DNA from: Streptomyces eurythermus
GTDB taxonomy: Bacteria > Actinomycetota > Actinomycetes > Streptomycetales > Streptomycetaceae
DNA: 64,000 nt
Reading direction: 5' to 3'
Assembly (NCBI RefSeq): GCF_014649115.1
Contig: NZ_BMSK01000033.1
Location: 1 to 64,000, forward strand
The notes under the pieces were generated by a model that was not told the DNA's origin, made no database searches, and worked only from the letters and a program-made list of their open reading frames with translations. The stretch's first letter is position 1, and each line of letters starts with the position of its first letter. Position numbers and translations under genes: made by a program. Shown here piece after piece: positions 25,101 through 33,272 of the stretch.

Positions 25101-25138
25101 GTAGGGGGCGCGGGGAACTGCGCGACAAGCCACGACGG
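25101..25138. repeat. Streptomyces intergenic repeat, copy 2
   Basis: GTAGGGGGCGCGGGGAACTG followed by CGCGACAAGCCACGACGG; the same block as at 4189-4226. It lies in the gap between the methyltransferase and MFS genes together with a proline-codon-rich stretch that shows no gene. Confidence 0.65.
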
Positions 25139-25261
25139 ACCCGCGGCCGCGAACCGGCGGAAGCCCCCGAGCTCTATGCGTTCACAGCGCCAGCCCCCGC
25201 AGGGAACCCGCGGCCGGCCGCCACGGACCCGCGGCCGCCGACCGCCCGGCCCCTCGGGTTC

Positions 25262-27007
25262 CTAGGCGTTCACCGTCTCCCCCGGCAGTGACAGATCCAG
25301 GTCCACGGCCCGCTCCTCGCCGGAATGCGTCGCGGAAGAGGCGAGCGGCCCATGGCCGGAGGCCTTCGCGGCGAGGACGTACGGCCCCCGCGCCGGTACG
25401 GCCAGCGCGTACCGCCCCTCCTCGTCGGAGACGGTCGCCCCCGCCTGCCGTCCCCGCCGGTCGATCAGCGTGACCTTCGCCCGGGCCACCGGCGCGCCGT
25501 CGGCGCCCAGCACCCGTCCCCGGAAGCCCCGCAGCGCCTCCTCGGCCCGCTCCAGCGAGGCGTCCTCCTCGCTGCTGGCCCGCAGCTGCGTGTGCCGCTG
25601 CGCCGGCCGCGGGCTCTTCGGCAGGAAGAGCGCCAGCAGCAGACCGACGGCCACCGCCGCCGTGGCGATCAGGAAGGACACCCGGAAACCGTGCATGGTC
25701 GGTATCGCGACCCCGCCCACGTTGTTCGCGGTGTTGGCCAGCACCATGCCGACGACGGCGCTCGACACCGACGTACCGATGGACCGCATCAGCGTGTTCA
25801 GCCCGTTGGCCGCACCGGTCTCGGACGCCGGGACCGCGCCCACGATCAGCGCGGGCAGCGAGGAGTAGGCGAGGCCGATGCCCGCGCCGAGGATCACGGA
25901 CGTGACGATCGTCTGCCAGGCCGCGTCCATCAGGCCGAGCCCGCCGCCGTAGCCGATCGCGATGATCAGCAGGCCGGTGATCAGGGTGACCTTGGGGCCG
26001 TAGCGGGCGGACAGCCGCGCGTACACCGGCGCGGTGAACATCATCGTCAGGCCCAGCGGGGCCACGCACAGACCGGCGACGACCATCGACTGGCCGAGGC
26101 CGTACCCGGTCGCGGTGGGCAGCTGGAGCAGCTGGGGCAGGACGAGCGAGACGACGTAGAACGCGACGCCGACCATGATCGACGCGAGGTTGGTGAACAG
26201 GACCGCGGGACGGGCGGTGGTGCGCAGGTCGACCAGCGGCGCCTGGACCCGCAGCTCGTACAGGCCCCACAGGACCAGTACGACGACGGCCGCGGCGAAC
26301 AGACCGAGCGTGGTGCCCGAGGACCAGCCCCAGTCGCTGCCCTTGGTGATGGGCAGCAGGAGCAGCACCAGACCGGTGGACAGACCCAGCGCGCCGGCCA
26401 GGTCGAAGGAGCCCTCCGCGCGCATCGGGGACTCGGGCACGACCAGGAGGGTGAGCCCGATGGCGAGCACGCCGAGGCCGGCGGCGCCGTAGAACAGCGC
26501 GTGCCAGTTCGTGTGCTGGGCGACCAGGGCCGCGGCGGGCAGCGCGAGTCCGCCGCCGACGCCGATCGAGGAGCTCATCAGGGCCATCGCCGAGCCGAGC
26601 CGTTCGCGCGGCAGCATGTCCCGCATCAGGCCGATGCCCAGCGGGATCGCGCCCATGGCGAAGCCCTGGAGGGTACGGCCGACGATCATGGTGATCAGCT
26701 CGCTGGTGAACGCGCTGACCAGGGCGCCGATCACCATCACGGCCAGGCTCAGGACGAGCATCCGGCGCTTGCCGTAGAGGTCGCCGAGCCGGCCCATGAT
26801 CGGGGTGGCCACGGCGCCGGACAGCAGGGTGGAGGTGAGGACCCAGGTGGCGTTGCTGGGAGCGGTGTCCAGCAGCTGCGGCAGGTCCTTGATGACCGGC
26901 ACGAGCAGCGTCTGCATCACCGCGACGACGATGCCCGCGAACGCGAGCACCGGGACCACCGCGCCGCCCGCTTTCCGGGTGGGCTGGTCGGTCGTCGTGT
27001 CTGTCAT
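25262..27007 (-). CDS. MFS transporter (DHA2 type) with C-terminal carboxypeptidase-regulatory-like domain
   Basis: A 581-residue exporter. Residues 15-490 hold about 14 membrane helices with the MFS motif A GRLGDLYGKRRML and motif C-like GVGGGLALPA, as in drug:H+ antiporters of the DHA2 group. After a short charged linker, residues about 505-580 form a beta-sandwich domain (FRGRVLGADGAPVARAKVTL, then DEEGRYALAVPARGPYVLAA) of the CarboxypepD_reg type, an uncommon fusion. It diverges from the SCP-x thiolase gene; the KstR operator at 27145 lies between them, so it may belong to the same regulon. Confidence 0.85.
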   Translation of the reverse strand: MTDTTTDQPTRKAGGAVVPVLAFAGIVVAVMQTLLVPVIKDLPQLLDTAPSNATWVLTSTLLSGAVATPIMGRLGDLYGKRRMLVLSLAVMVIGALVSAFTSELITMIVGRTLQGFAMGAIPLGIGLMRDMLPRERLGSAMALMSSSIGVGGGLALPAAALVAQHTNWHALFYGAAGLGVLAIGLTLLVVPESPMRAEGSFDLAGALGLSTGLVLLLLPITKGSDWGWSSGTTLGLFAAAVVVLVLWGLYELRVQAPLVDLRTTARPAVLFTNLASIMVGVAFYVVSLVLPQLLQLPTATGYGLGQSMVVAGLCVAPLGLTMMFTAPVYARLSARYGPKVTLITGLLIIAIGYGGGLGLMDAAWQTIVTSVILGAGIGLAYSSLPALIVGAVPASETGAANGLNTLMRSIGTSVSSAVVGMVLANTANNVGGVAIPTMHGFRVSFLIATAAVAVGLLLALFLPKSPRPAQRHTQLRASSEEDASLERAEEALRGFRGRVLGADGAPVARAKVTLIDRRGRQAGATVSDEEGRYALAVPARGPYVLAAKASGHGPLASSATHSGEERAVDLDLSLPGETVNA

Positions 27008-27144
27008 GGAGTGAGGCCTTCCACGTGTCATAAGTGCCGGGTAAACCTCGTATGCACAGGCAACTATTCCGTTGCTTCGGGTCCCTAATGAAATCTTGAC
27101 CGTTCCATGGGTTTCTGACCCCGCGTCAAGGTCTGGCCTACCAA

Positions 27145-27158
27145 TGGAACGCGTTCTA
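27145..27158. promoter_or_regulatory. KstR operator match, site 2
   Basis: TGGAACGCGTTCTA fits TNNAACNNGTTNNA and is nearly palindromic (AGAACGCGTTCCA on the other strand). It ends 11 bp before the ATG of the thiolase, so a bound repressor would cover the start region. The identical 14-mer occurs at 32215-32228. Confidence 0.82.
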
Positions 27159-27169
27159 GTCTGCGCGCC

Positions 27170-28381
27170 ATGAAGGCCTATGTCGCCGGGGTCGGGATGA
27201 CCAGGTTCGAGAAGCCCGAGACCCGTGAATGGCAGTACTGGGACATGGTGCGGGAAGCGGGCGGCGCGGCGCTCGCGGACGCGGGGATCGACTACACCGA
27301 AGTGGAACAGGTTCCCATCGGCTACTGCCTCCAGCCCTCCGCCGCCGGCCAGCGCGCCGTGTACGAACTCGGCCTGACCGGCGTGCCCGTCTACAACGTC
27401 AACAACAACTGCGCGACCGGCGCCACCGCCCTGATGCTGGCCCGCCAACTGGTCGAGGGCGGCGTCTGCGACTGCGTGCTCGCGCTCGGCTTCGAACGGA
27501 TGCGGAAGGGCGCGCTCGGCGACGGCGCCGGGGCCGGCGACTTCGCGGCCTCGCCCGTGGCCCGGCACTACGGAGTCATGGCCGCCCGGCACGGCTTCAC
27601 CGCCACCCCGCCCACCGCGCAGATCTTCGGCGCCGCCGCCCGCGAACACATGGAGAGGTACGGCACGACCGAGGCCCAGCTCGCCGCGGTCGCCGCCAAG
27701 AACCACCGGCACTCCGAGCACAACCCCTACGCCCAGTTCCGGGACGTGTACGAGGTCGGGGACATCCTCGCCGCGCGCGTGATCCACCACCCGCTCACCA
27801 AACTCCAGTGCTCGCCCACCTCGGACGGCGCCGCGGCGGCCGTGGTGGTCTCGGAACGGTTCGCACGGCGGCGGTCCCTGACCGGCCTGGCCGAGATCGC
27901 CGGGCAGGCCATGGCGACGGACACCGAGGAGTCCTTCGCCTCCGGCTCCTGCATCGACGTCGTCGGCCAGCCGCTGTCCCGGGCGGCGGCCCGGCAGGCG
28001 TTCGAGCGGTCCGGGCTCGGCGTCGAGGACATCGACGTGATGGAGCTGCACGACTGCTTCTCCGTCAACGAACTGCTCACCTACGAAGCGCTCGGCATGT
28101 GCGCGCCGGGGGAGTCGGGGGAGCTGGCCGAGTCCGGTGCGACGACGTACGGCGGCCGGTGGGTGGTCAACCCGTCCGGCGGGCTCATCTCCAAGGGCCA
28201 TCCGCTGGGCGCGACCGGGCTGGCGCAGACGGCCGAACTGGTGTGGCAGCTGCGCGGCGAGGCGGGCGCCCGGCAGGTACCGGGGGCGCGGGTGGGCCTC
28301 GCGCACAACATCGGGCTGGGCGGCGCGGCGGTGGTGACGGTGCTGCGGGCGGTAGAGGACGGCGGTACGCCGCCGCGCTGA
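27170..28381 (+). CDS. SCP-x-type thiolase / lipid-transfer protein
   Basis: A 403-residue thiolase of the lipid-transfer (SCP-x, Ltp) subfamily. The nucleophile cysteine is in YNVNNNCATGATAL (about residue 83), and the C-terminal histidine motifs are ELHDCFSVNE and NPSGGLISKGHPLGATGLAQ. In actinobacteria these enzymes perform thiolytic or retro-aldol steps in steroid side-chain degradation. The KstR operator 12 bp upstream supports that. Transcribed alone. Confidence 0.9.
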   Translation: MKAYVAGVGMTRFEKPETREWQYWDMVREAGGAALADAGIDYTEVEQVPIGYCLQPSAAGQRAVYELGLTGVPVYNVNNNCATGATALMLARQLVEGGVCDCVLALGFERMRKGALGDGAGAGDFAASPVARHYGVMAARHGFTATPPTAQIFGAAAREHMERYGTTEAQLAAVAAKNHRHSEHNPYAQFRDVYEVGDILAARVIHHPLTKLQCSPTSDGAAAAVVVSERFARRRSLTGLAEIAGQAMATDTEESFASGSCIDVVGQPLSRAAARQAFERSGLGVEDIDVMELHDCFSVNELLTYEALGMCAPGESGELAESGATTYGGRWVVNPSGGLISKGHPLGATGLAQTAELVWQLRGEAGARQVPGARVGLAHNIGLGGAAVVTVLRAVEDGGTPPR

Positions 28382-28458
28382 GGAAATCCTCCGAGTTCCG
28401 GGATCGGGGCAACGGTTCGGACGGCTCATGGACTCCTTTAGACATCTAGGAGGTGCCC

Positions 28459-28998
28459 ATGGGGGACGGGAAGCAGACTCGGGACGAGGAGTTCCAGAGC
28501 TTCATGGTCGGCCGCTGGCCGCGGTTGATGCGTACGGCATTTCTTCTCACGGGGGAACAGCACGCCGCCGAGGACCTGGTCCAGTCGACCCTCGAACAGG
28601 TCTATACGGCCTGGCGCAGGGTCGGCGCGGCAGACGATCCGGAGGCGTATGTACGGCGCGTGATGATCAACGTCCACGCGCGAAAACACCGCAGAAGGCT
28701 CAGGGAGTTCCTGGCGCCGAAGGACGACTCCGGCCTGGTGCGCGAGGTGGCCGACACAGGAGACCGGATCGCCCAGGCGGACGACCGCAGCGCCCTGCTC
28801 AAGGCGCTCGCCCAACTGCCCGCGCGACAGCGCGAAGCGGTGGTCCTGCGCTACTGGGAGGACCTGACGGAGACCCAGGCGGCGGAGGCCATGGGCTGTT
28901 CCGTCGGCACGGTGAAGAGCAGCGCGGCCAAGGGGATCGCGAAACTCCGCGCCATACCGGTACTGGCCGAGACGGTGACGCAGGAGAGGCGGAAGTGA
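28459..28998 (+). CDS. ECF sigma factor, SigE family (Streptomyces ECF50-like)
   Basis: A 179-residue RNA polymerase sigma factor. Region 2 reads EFQSFMVGRWPRLMRTAFLL and AEDLVQSTLEQVYTAWRR; region 4 has LPARQREAVVLRYWEDLTET and a helix-turn-helix QAAEAMGCSVGTVKSSAAKG. The start ATG 28459 is preferred over GTG 28453 because of the AGGAGG at 28448-28453. Its stop overlaps the next start (TGATG), and that gene encodes a membrane protein that may be its anti-sigma factor. Confidence 0.88.
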   Translation: MGDGKQTRDEEFQSFMVGRWPRLMRTAFLLTGEQHAAEDLVQSTLEQVYTAWRRVGAADDPEAYVRRVMINVHARKHRRRLREFLAPKDDSGLVREVADTGDRIAQADDRSALLKALAQLPARQREAVVLRYWEDLTETQAAEAMGCSVGTVKSSAAKGIAKLRAIPVLAETVTQERRK

Positions 28999-29780
28999 TG
29001 ACCGGGGACCGGGAGCAGCAGAACATGACACAGACGGACATCGCCCACCTGCTCGCCGACGCGGCGGACGAGGTCGAGATCGGCATAGCCCCGGTCCAGG
29101 CGGTCATCCAGGCCGGCCGGCGGCGGCGCAGGGCACGGCGCTGGGCCGTGGCGGCGGCCACGGCCGCGGTGCTGGCGGGCTCCACCGGGGCGACGCTGGC
29201 GCTGGCCGGGCTGCCCGGCGGCGACCGGCAGACGGGCGTGGCCGCCGGACCGTCCACACCACAGGCGCGCCATGTGTACCGGCCACAGCGCACCCCGTTG
29301 GGGACGGGGACGGACCGGGGCAGCGACTGGCGGGTGGAGCTGACCGTATGGGGAGCGCCGCGCGACCGGGCGGAGGCGGCCGGACAGCTGACAGCCATGC
29401 GGAAGTTCGGCTTCACCAAGACGGTGCTGCCGCCCGGACCCGACGGCCTCGTCAACCGGACGTCGTACTACGCGAGCCTCTACCTCGGCGACGACCGCAA
29501 GCCCAGGGTGCTCCTCTTCGACAACCTCGAGAAGTGGGACCGCATGTCGGGCCGGGACGTCTCGTTCGGCGCGCTGCCGCTGGCGAAGGAGGGCGTTACG
29601 GGTTCCGGCCGGCTCGCGGTGGGCCGGGTCGCCGGGACCGCACAGCAGGTGAAGTGCACATGGAAGAAGGACGAGAGCACCGTGGATCTGCCGGTGGCGG
29701 CCGCCGGGTCTCCGGACAGATGGTTCCTGTGCCTGGCCCCGGAGGGAGAGAGCGTCAAGGCGGCGGAGGTGATCCAGTAG
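28998..29780 (+). CDS. Single-pass membrane protein, candidate anti-sigma factor
   Basis: A 260-residue protein. The first 45 residues (TDIAHLLADAADEVEIGIAP...GRRRRRARR) are cytoplasmic, then one membrane helix (WAVAAATAAVLAGSTGATLALAG), then an extracytoplasmic domain with a conserved cysteine pair (VKCTWKK...WFLCLAP). The layout and the TGATG overlap with the sigma gene suggest anti-sigma function, though no zinc-binding ZAS motif is present. Start ATG 28998. Confidence 0.72.
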   Translation: MTGDREQQNMTQTDIAHLLADAADEVEIGIAPVQAVIQAGRRRRRARRWAVAAATAAVLAGSTGATLALAGLPGGDRQTGVAAGPSTPQARHVYRPQRTPLGTGTDRGSDWRVELTVWGAPRDRAEAAGQLTAMRKFGFTKTVLPPGPDGLVNRTSYYASLYLGDDRKPRVLLFDNLEKWDRMSGRDVSFGALPLAKEGVTGSGRLAVGRVAGTAQQVKCTWKKDESTVDLPVAAAGSPDRWFLCLAPEGESVKAAEVIQ

Positions 29781-29832
29781 CGGCCGCCGGTACGGCGGGG
29801 GCGCGGATACGGCGGGCGCCGCGCTCACGGCG

Positions 29833-30474
29833 TCACAGCCAGCCCTGCTGCCGGGCCTCGCGCACCGCCTCGGCCCGGTTGCGGGTGCCGGTCTTGCCGA
29901 TCGCGGAGGAGAGGTAGTTGCGGACGGTGGACTCGGACAGGTGCAGCCGGGCGGCGATATCGGCGACGGTCGCCCCGTCCACGGACGCCTTCAGCACCTC
30001 GCACTCACGAGGGGTCAGCGGGTTGGGTCCGGCGCTGAGCGCGGCGGCGGCCAGTACGGGATCGACCACGGTCTCTCCGGCGAGCACCCGCCGGATCGCC
30101 GCGGCCAGCTCCTCCACCGGCCCGTCCTTGACGAGGAAACCGGCCGCGCCGGCCTCCATGGCCCGGCGCAGATATCCGGGCCGCCCGAAGGTGGTCAGGA
30201 TGAGCACCCGGCACCCGGGCGCCCGCGTCCGCAGCTCGGCCGCCGCGTCCAGCCCGCTCATCCCGGGCAGCTCGATGTCCAGCAGAGCCACGTCCGCGCG
30301 CCGCGCGAGCACGGTGTCCACGATCCCGTCCCCCGAGCCCAGCTGGGCCACGACCTCGATGTCCTCCTCCATCCCGAGCAACAGGGCGAGCGCGCCGCGC
30401 ATCATCCCCTGATCCTCGGCGAGCAACACCCGGACGGGGGCGGCCGGGCGCTGCTTCCCGGGAGTGTCACTCAT
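29833..30474 (-). CDS. LuxR/NarL-family response regulator
   Basis: A 213-residue response regulator. Receiver domain: VRVLLAEDQGMMRGAL, phospho-acceptor Asp in VALLDIELPG, and ILTTFGRPGYLRRAMEAGAAGFLVKDG with the conserved lysine. C-terminal LuxR helix-turn-helix: LTPRECEVLKASVDGATVAD and LHLSESTVRNYLSSAIGKTG. Start ATG 30474 fits the receiver start. It lies 61 bp behind the histidine kinase gene on the same strand, its evident partner. Confidence 0.9.
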   Translation of the reverse strand: MSDTPGKQRPAAPVRVLLAEDQGMMRGALALLLGMEEDIEVVAQLGSGDGIVDTVLARRADVALLDIELPGMSGLDAAAELRTRAPGCRVLILTTFGRPGYLRRAMEAGAAGFLVKDGPVEELAAAIRRVLAGETVVDPVLAAAALSAGPNPLTPRECEVLKASVDGATVADIAARLHLSESTVRNYLSSAIGKTGTRNRAEAVREARQQGWL

Positions 30475-30535
30475 GGGGCCAGCGTACGGCGGGCGCGGAC
30501 GGGGCTCGCGGCCCGTCTCTCCTCGGCCCCGGGCG

Positions 30536-32005
30536 TCACCCCGCAAGCGTCAACTCGTCGGCGCCGACGGGGAGGACGGCCGTGACCGTGAAGCCGCCGC
30601 GGGGCGAGGGACCGGCCGTCAGAGAACCACCCGCCGCCGCGAGACGCTCGGTCAGCCCCTTCAGTCCGGTACCGCCTACGACCCTGCGCAGGGGAGCGCC
30701 CTCGCCTGCGGTGACGCCCGCGTCGCCACCACGGAAGGCGCCCCCGCCCTCACCCCTGGAGAAGCCCTTGCCCTCACTTCCGAACACATCGGCGCCCTCA
30801 CGGGCGGAGGAACGCCCGCTCTCACCGCCCGGGGCGTCCTCACGCTCGCCTCCCGAGAAGCGCACGCTCTCGCTCGCGAACGCGCCCCCGTCACCGAGGG
30901 CGTCCCCGCCCCCGCCGCCGGAGGCGCCCGTGCCGTTGTCCGTCACTGTCAGCCGTACCCGCTCGGCGGCCGACTCCACGGTGATCTCGCAGCGGGTGGC
31001 GTCGCTGTGGCGGACGACGTTGGTGACCGCCTCGCGGACCACCCAGCCGAGCAGTGCCTCGGTCTCCGGGGAGAGCGGCGTGCCGGACTGGCGGACCACC
31101 GGCCGCACGCTCGCCGCGGACAGCGCCGACCGGGCCCGGGTCAGCTCGGTGGCCAGGCTGCCCTCGCGGTAACCGGTCACCGCCTCCCGGATCTCGGTGA
31201 GCGCCTGCCGGCCCACCGTCTCGATGTCCGCGATCTGCGTCAGCGCCGCGTCCAGATCGCGGGAGGCCAGCCGGCGGGCCGCCTCCGACTTCACCACGAC
31301 CACGGAAAGGGTGTGACCCAGCAGATCATGCAGATCACGGGAGAAGCGCAGCCGCTCCTTCTCCACCGCGCGCCGGGCCAGCTCCTCGCGGGCGGCCCGC
31401 AGTTCCCGCACCGCCTCGGACAGGCCGAGGATCGCGGCGGTCACCATGCTGGACAGGAACGTGGCGTAGGCGATGCCGGTCGCCTCGTCCCAGCCGGCCC
31501 GCAGCCAGGAGACCGCCCCCGCGTACAGCGTGAGCAGCAACCCGGCCCGGCCCACCCACGGCCCGCGCAGGGTGGCGCCGGTGGCCAGGCCCAGCAGCGG
31601 GAAGAACATCAGCCAGTTTCCGCCGTAGCCGAGGGCGAGTCCCGTGGTGACCAGGCCGAGCAGCCCCAGGGCCACCCGGTTGGACACCGACTCCCGCTTG
31701 GCCCGGTCGAAGGCACGGAAGGTGACATGGACGTAGAGGGAGTTGAAGGCCAGCAGGCCCAGGACGCCGATCCAGGGATTCGGCGTGTCCCCCTGGATCA
31801 CATTGGAGAAGGCGCCCATGCCCAGCAGCAGCCAGGGCAGCAGGGAGAAACCGGTGGGCGCCGGGCCCGGATGGCCGGCGCCGGACTTCCCGCCCTCCCA
31901 CCGGGCCCGTCGCGCGGCCCGGTAGCACTCGCGCCGCACCCGCCACCGCTCCATCGCGCCCTGCCGGGCCGCCCCCCGGTCCCGCGGTCCGCGCCACCCC
32001 GTCAT
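30536..32005 (-). CDS. Sensor histidine kinase with a large insert in its ATP-binding domain
   Basis: A 489-residue HPK7-type kinase. Five or six membrane helices fill residues 45-190, then the dimerisation helix with phospho-acceptor His in RDLHDLLGHTLSVVVV (about residue 226), then the ATPase domain: N box EAVTNVVRHSDAT and G1 box VTDNGTG near residue 355. Between G1 and the G2 box (GTGLKGLTERL, about residue 444) lie about 85 residues of Gly/Glu/Ser/Arg-rich, loosely repeated sequence, where family members have about 10-15. The frame stays open and ends normally, so the protein may still fold. Pairs with the regulator downstream. Confidence 0.87.
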   Translation of the reverse strand: MTGWRGPRDRGAARQGAMERWRVRRECYRAARRARWEGGKSGAGHPGPAPTGFSLLPWLLLGMGAFSNVIQGDTPNPWIGVLGLLAFNSLYVHVTFRAFDRAKRESVSNRVALGLLGLVTTGLALGYGGNWLMFFPLLGLATGATLRGPWVGRAGLLLTLYAGAVSWLRAGWDEATGIAYATFLSSMVTAAILGLSEAVRELRAAREELARRAVEKERLRFSRDLHDLLGHTLSVVVVKSEAARRLASRDLDAALTQIADIETVGRQALTEIREAVTGYREGSLATELTRARSALSAASVRPVVRQSGTPLSPETEALLGWVVREAVTNVVRHSDATRCEITVESAAERVRLTVTDNGTGASGGGGGDALGDGGAFASESVRFSGGEREDAPGGESGRSSAREGADVFGSEGKGFSRGEGGGAFRGGDAGVTAGEGAPLRRVVGGTGLKGLTERLAAAGGSLTAGPSPRGGFTVTAVLPVGADELTLAG

Positions 32006-32152
32006 CTCCGTGTCCCCCCGGTCGAATGGTCCCCGCCGTACGGCGTCGGGACGCACAGCGTACGGAGCGAACGTAAGGAACCGGACGCCGCCTTCGGCAG
32101 GGACGGAGATACGGAAACGAGCAGTACAAATGTCACGGTCCCGCGCGCCGGG

Positions 32153-32167
32153 CTGACGAGGCGTCAG
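32153..32167. promoter_or_regulatory. Palindrome CTGACG-N3-CGTCAG, candidate TetR operator
   Basis: Perfect 6-bp arms around AGG. It lies 48 bp upstream of the KstR site and 163 bp before the MaoC start. It is related to the TCTGAC-N5-GTCAGA site in front of the aldehyde dehydrogenase gene. Its cognate repressor is not obvious in the window. Confidence 0.55.
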
Positions 32168-32214
32168 GAGCCTTCACAACTGCGGAGCGCTCGGCTATAC
32201 AGAGGGCGCCGGAC

Positions 32215-32228
32215 TGGAACGCGTTCTA
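32215..32228. promoter_or_regulatory. KstR operator match, site 3
   Basis: TGGAACGCGTTCTA, identical over 14 bp to site 2 at 27145. It lies 102 bp upstream of the MaoC hydratase start, in front of the MaoC / dehydrogenase / SDR group. Confidence 0.82.
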
Positions 32229-32329
32229 GATCGGCTCGTGGCGGCCCCGGTGCGGCCGACGGTGCGGACGTCCGCGCCGGGGTCTTCCGCCACGACCGCT
32301 GCCACCGTCGCCACCGTGTCAGGAGCCCC

Positions 32330-33187
32330 ATGCCCATCGACGCAGCGCAGGCCCTCGCGGCCGAACCCCGGACCGGCGAGATCACCTGGGACCACAAGGA
32401 CGTACAGCTCTACCACCTCGGCATCGGCGCCGGACGTCCCGCCACCGACCCCGACGAGCTGCGCTACACCCTGGAGTCCCGGCTGCACGTCCTGCCGAGC
32501 TTCGCCACCGTCGCGGGCAACGGCTCGCCCGGAGTGATCAGCGGACTGTCCATGCCGGGGATCGACGTCGACCTGGCACGCGTCCTGCATGGCGGGCAGA
32601 GCATCGAGGTCCACCGCCCCATCCCGGTACGGGGCACCGCCACCGCCACCGGCCGGATCGCCGCCGTCCACGACAAGGGCACGGCCGCCGTCCTGGTCAT
32701 GCGCACCGAGGTCGCCGACGCCGACGGCCCGCTGTGGACCAGCGATGCCCGGATCTTCGTCCGAGGCGAGGGCGGCTGGGGCGGCGACCGCGGCCCGTCC
32801 GGCCGGCTCGACCCGCCCGCCGGCGACCCCGACCGGACCGTCGAGCGCACCGTCCGCGAGGACCAGGCCCTGCTCTACCGACTCAGCGGCGACTGGAACC
32901 CGCTGCACGCCGACCCCGACTTCGCCAAGCGCGCCGGGTTCGACCGGCCCATCCTGCACGGGCTGTGCACCTACGGCATGACGCTCAAGGCGGTCGTGGA
33001 CACGCTGCTCGACGGGGACGTGACCCGCGTGCGCGGTTACCGCACCCGGTTCGCCGGGGTGGTGTTCCCGGGCGAGACCCTGCGCGTCCGGATGTGGCGC
33101 GAGCAGGGGCGGGTGCGGGTGGAGGCCGCCGCCGTCGACCGGGACGACGCGCCGGTGCTCACCGACACGGTCGTGGAGCACTCCTGA
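32330..33187 (+). CDS. MaoC-family enoyl-CoA hydratase (double hotdog)
   Basis: A 285-residue 2-enoyl-CoA hydratase of the MFE-2/Hsd4-like double-hotdog type. The N-terminal half-domain precedes a catalytic C-terminal hotdog, in which the hydratase-2 motif reads YRLSGDWNPLHADPDFAKRAGF followed by PILHGLCTYG (Asp and His catalytic pair). It would hydrate enoyl-CoA esters of long or steroid side chains. The KstR site upstream and the SDR partner downstream support a role in steroid side-chain beta-oxidation. Confidence 0.9.
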   Translation: MPIDAAQALAAEPRTGEITWDHKDVQLYHLGIGAGRPATDPDELRYTLESRLHVLPSFATVAGNGSPGVISGLSMPGIDVDLARVLHGGQSIEVHRPIPVRGTATATGRIAAVHDKGTAAVLVMRTEVADADGPLWTSDARIFVRGEGGWGGDRGPSGRLDPPAGDPDRTVERTVREDQALLYRLSGDWNPLHADPDFAKRAGFDRPILHGLCTYGMTLKAVVDTLLDGDVTRVRGYRTRFAGVVFPGETLRVRMWREQGRVRVEAAAVDRDDAPVLTDTVVEHS

Positions 33188-33272
33188 CCGGTGTCACTCC
33201 CGGGAAGCCGTCAGCAGCCGTCATAAGCCGTCGTTTCCGCACGCTTGAGCAGCCAGTGAGGGGAGCCGCAGC

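Larger units (their letters stand above)
32006..32329. promoter_or_regulatory. Divergent control region of kinase and MaoC genes
   Basis: This 324-nt gap has no gene. It contains two distinct candidate operators for the plus-strand MaoC gene, at 32153-32167 and 32215-32228, and must also hold the promoter of the kinase on the minus strand near 32006-32060. Confidence 0.6.
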
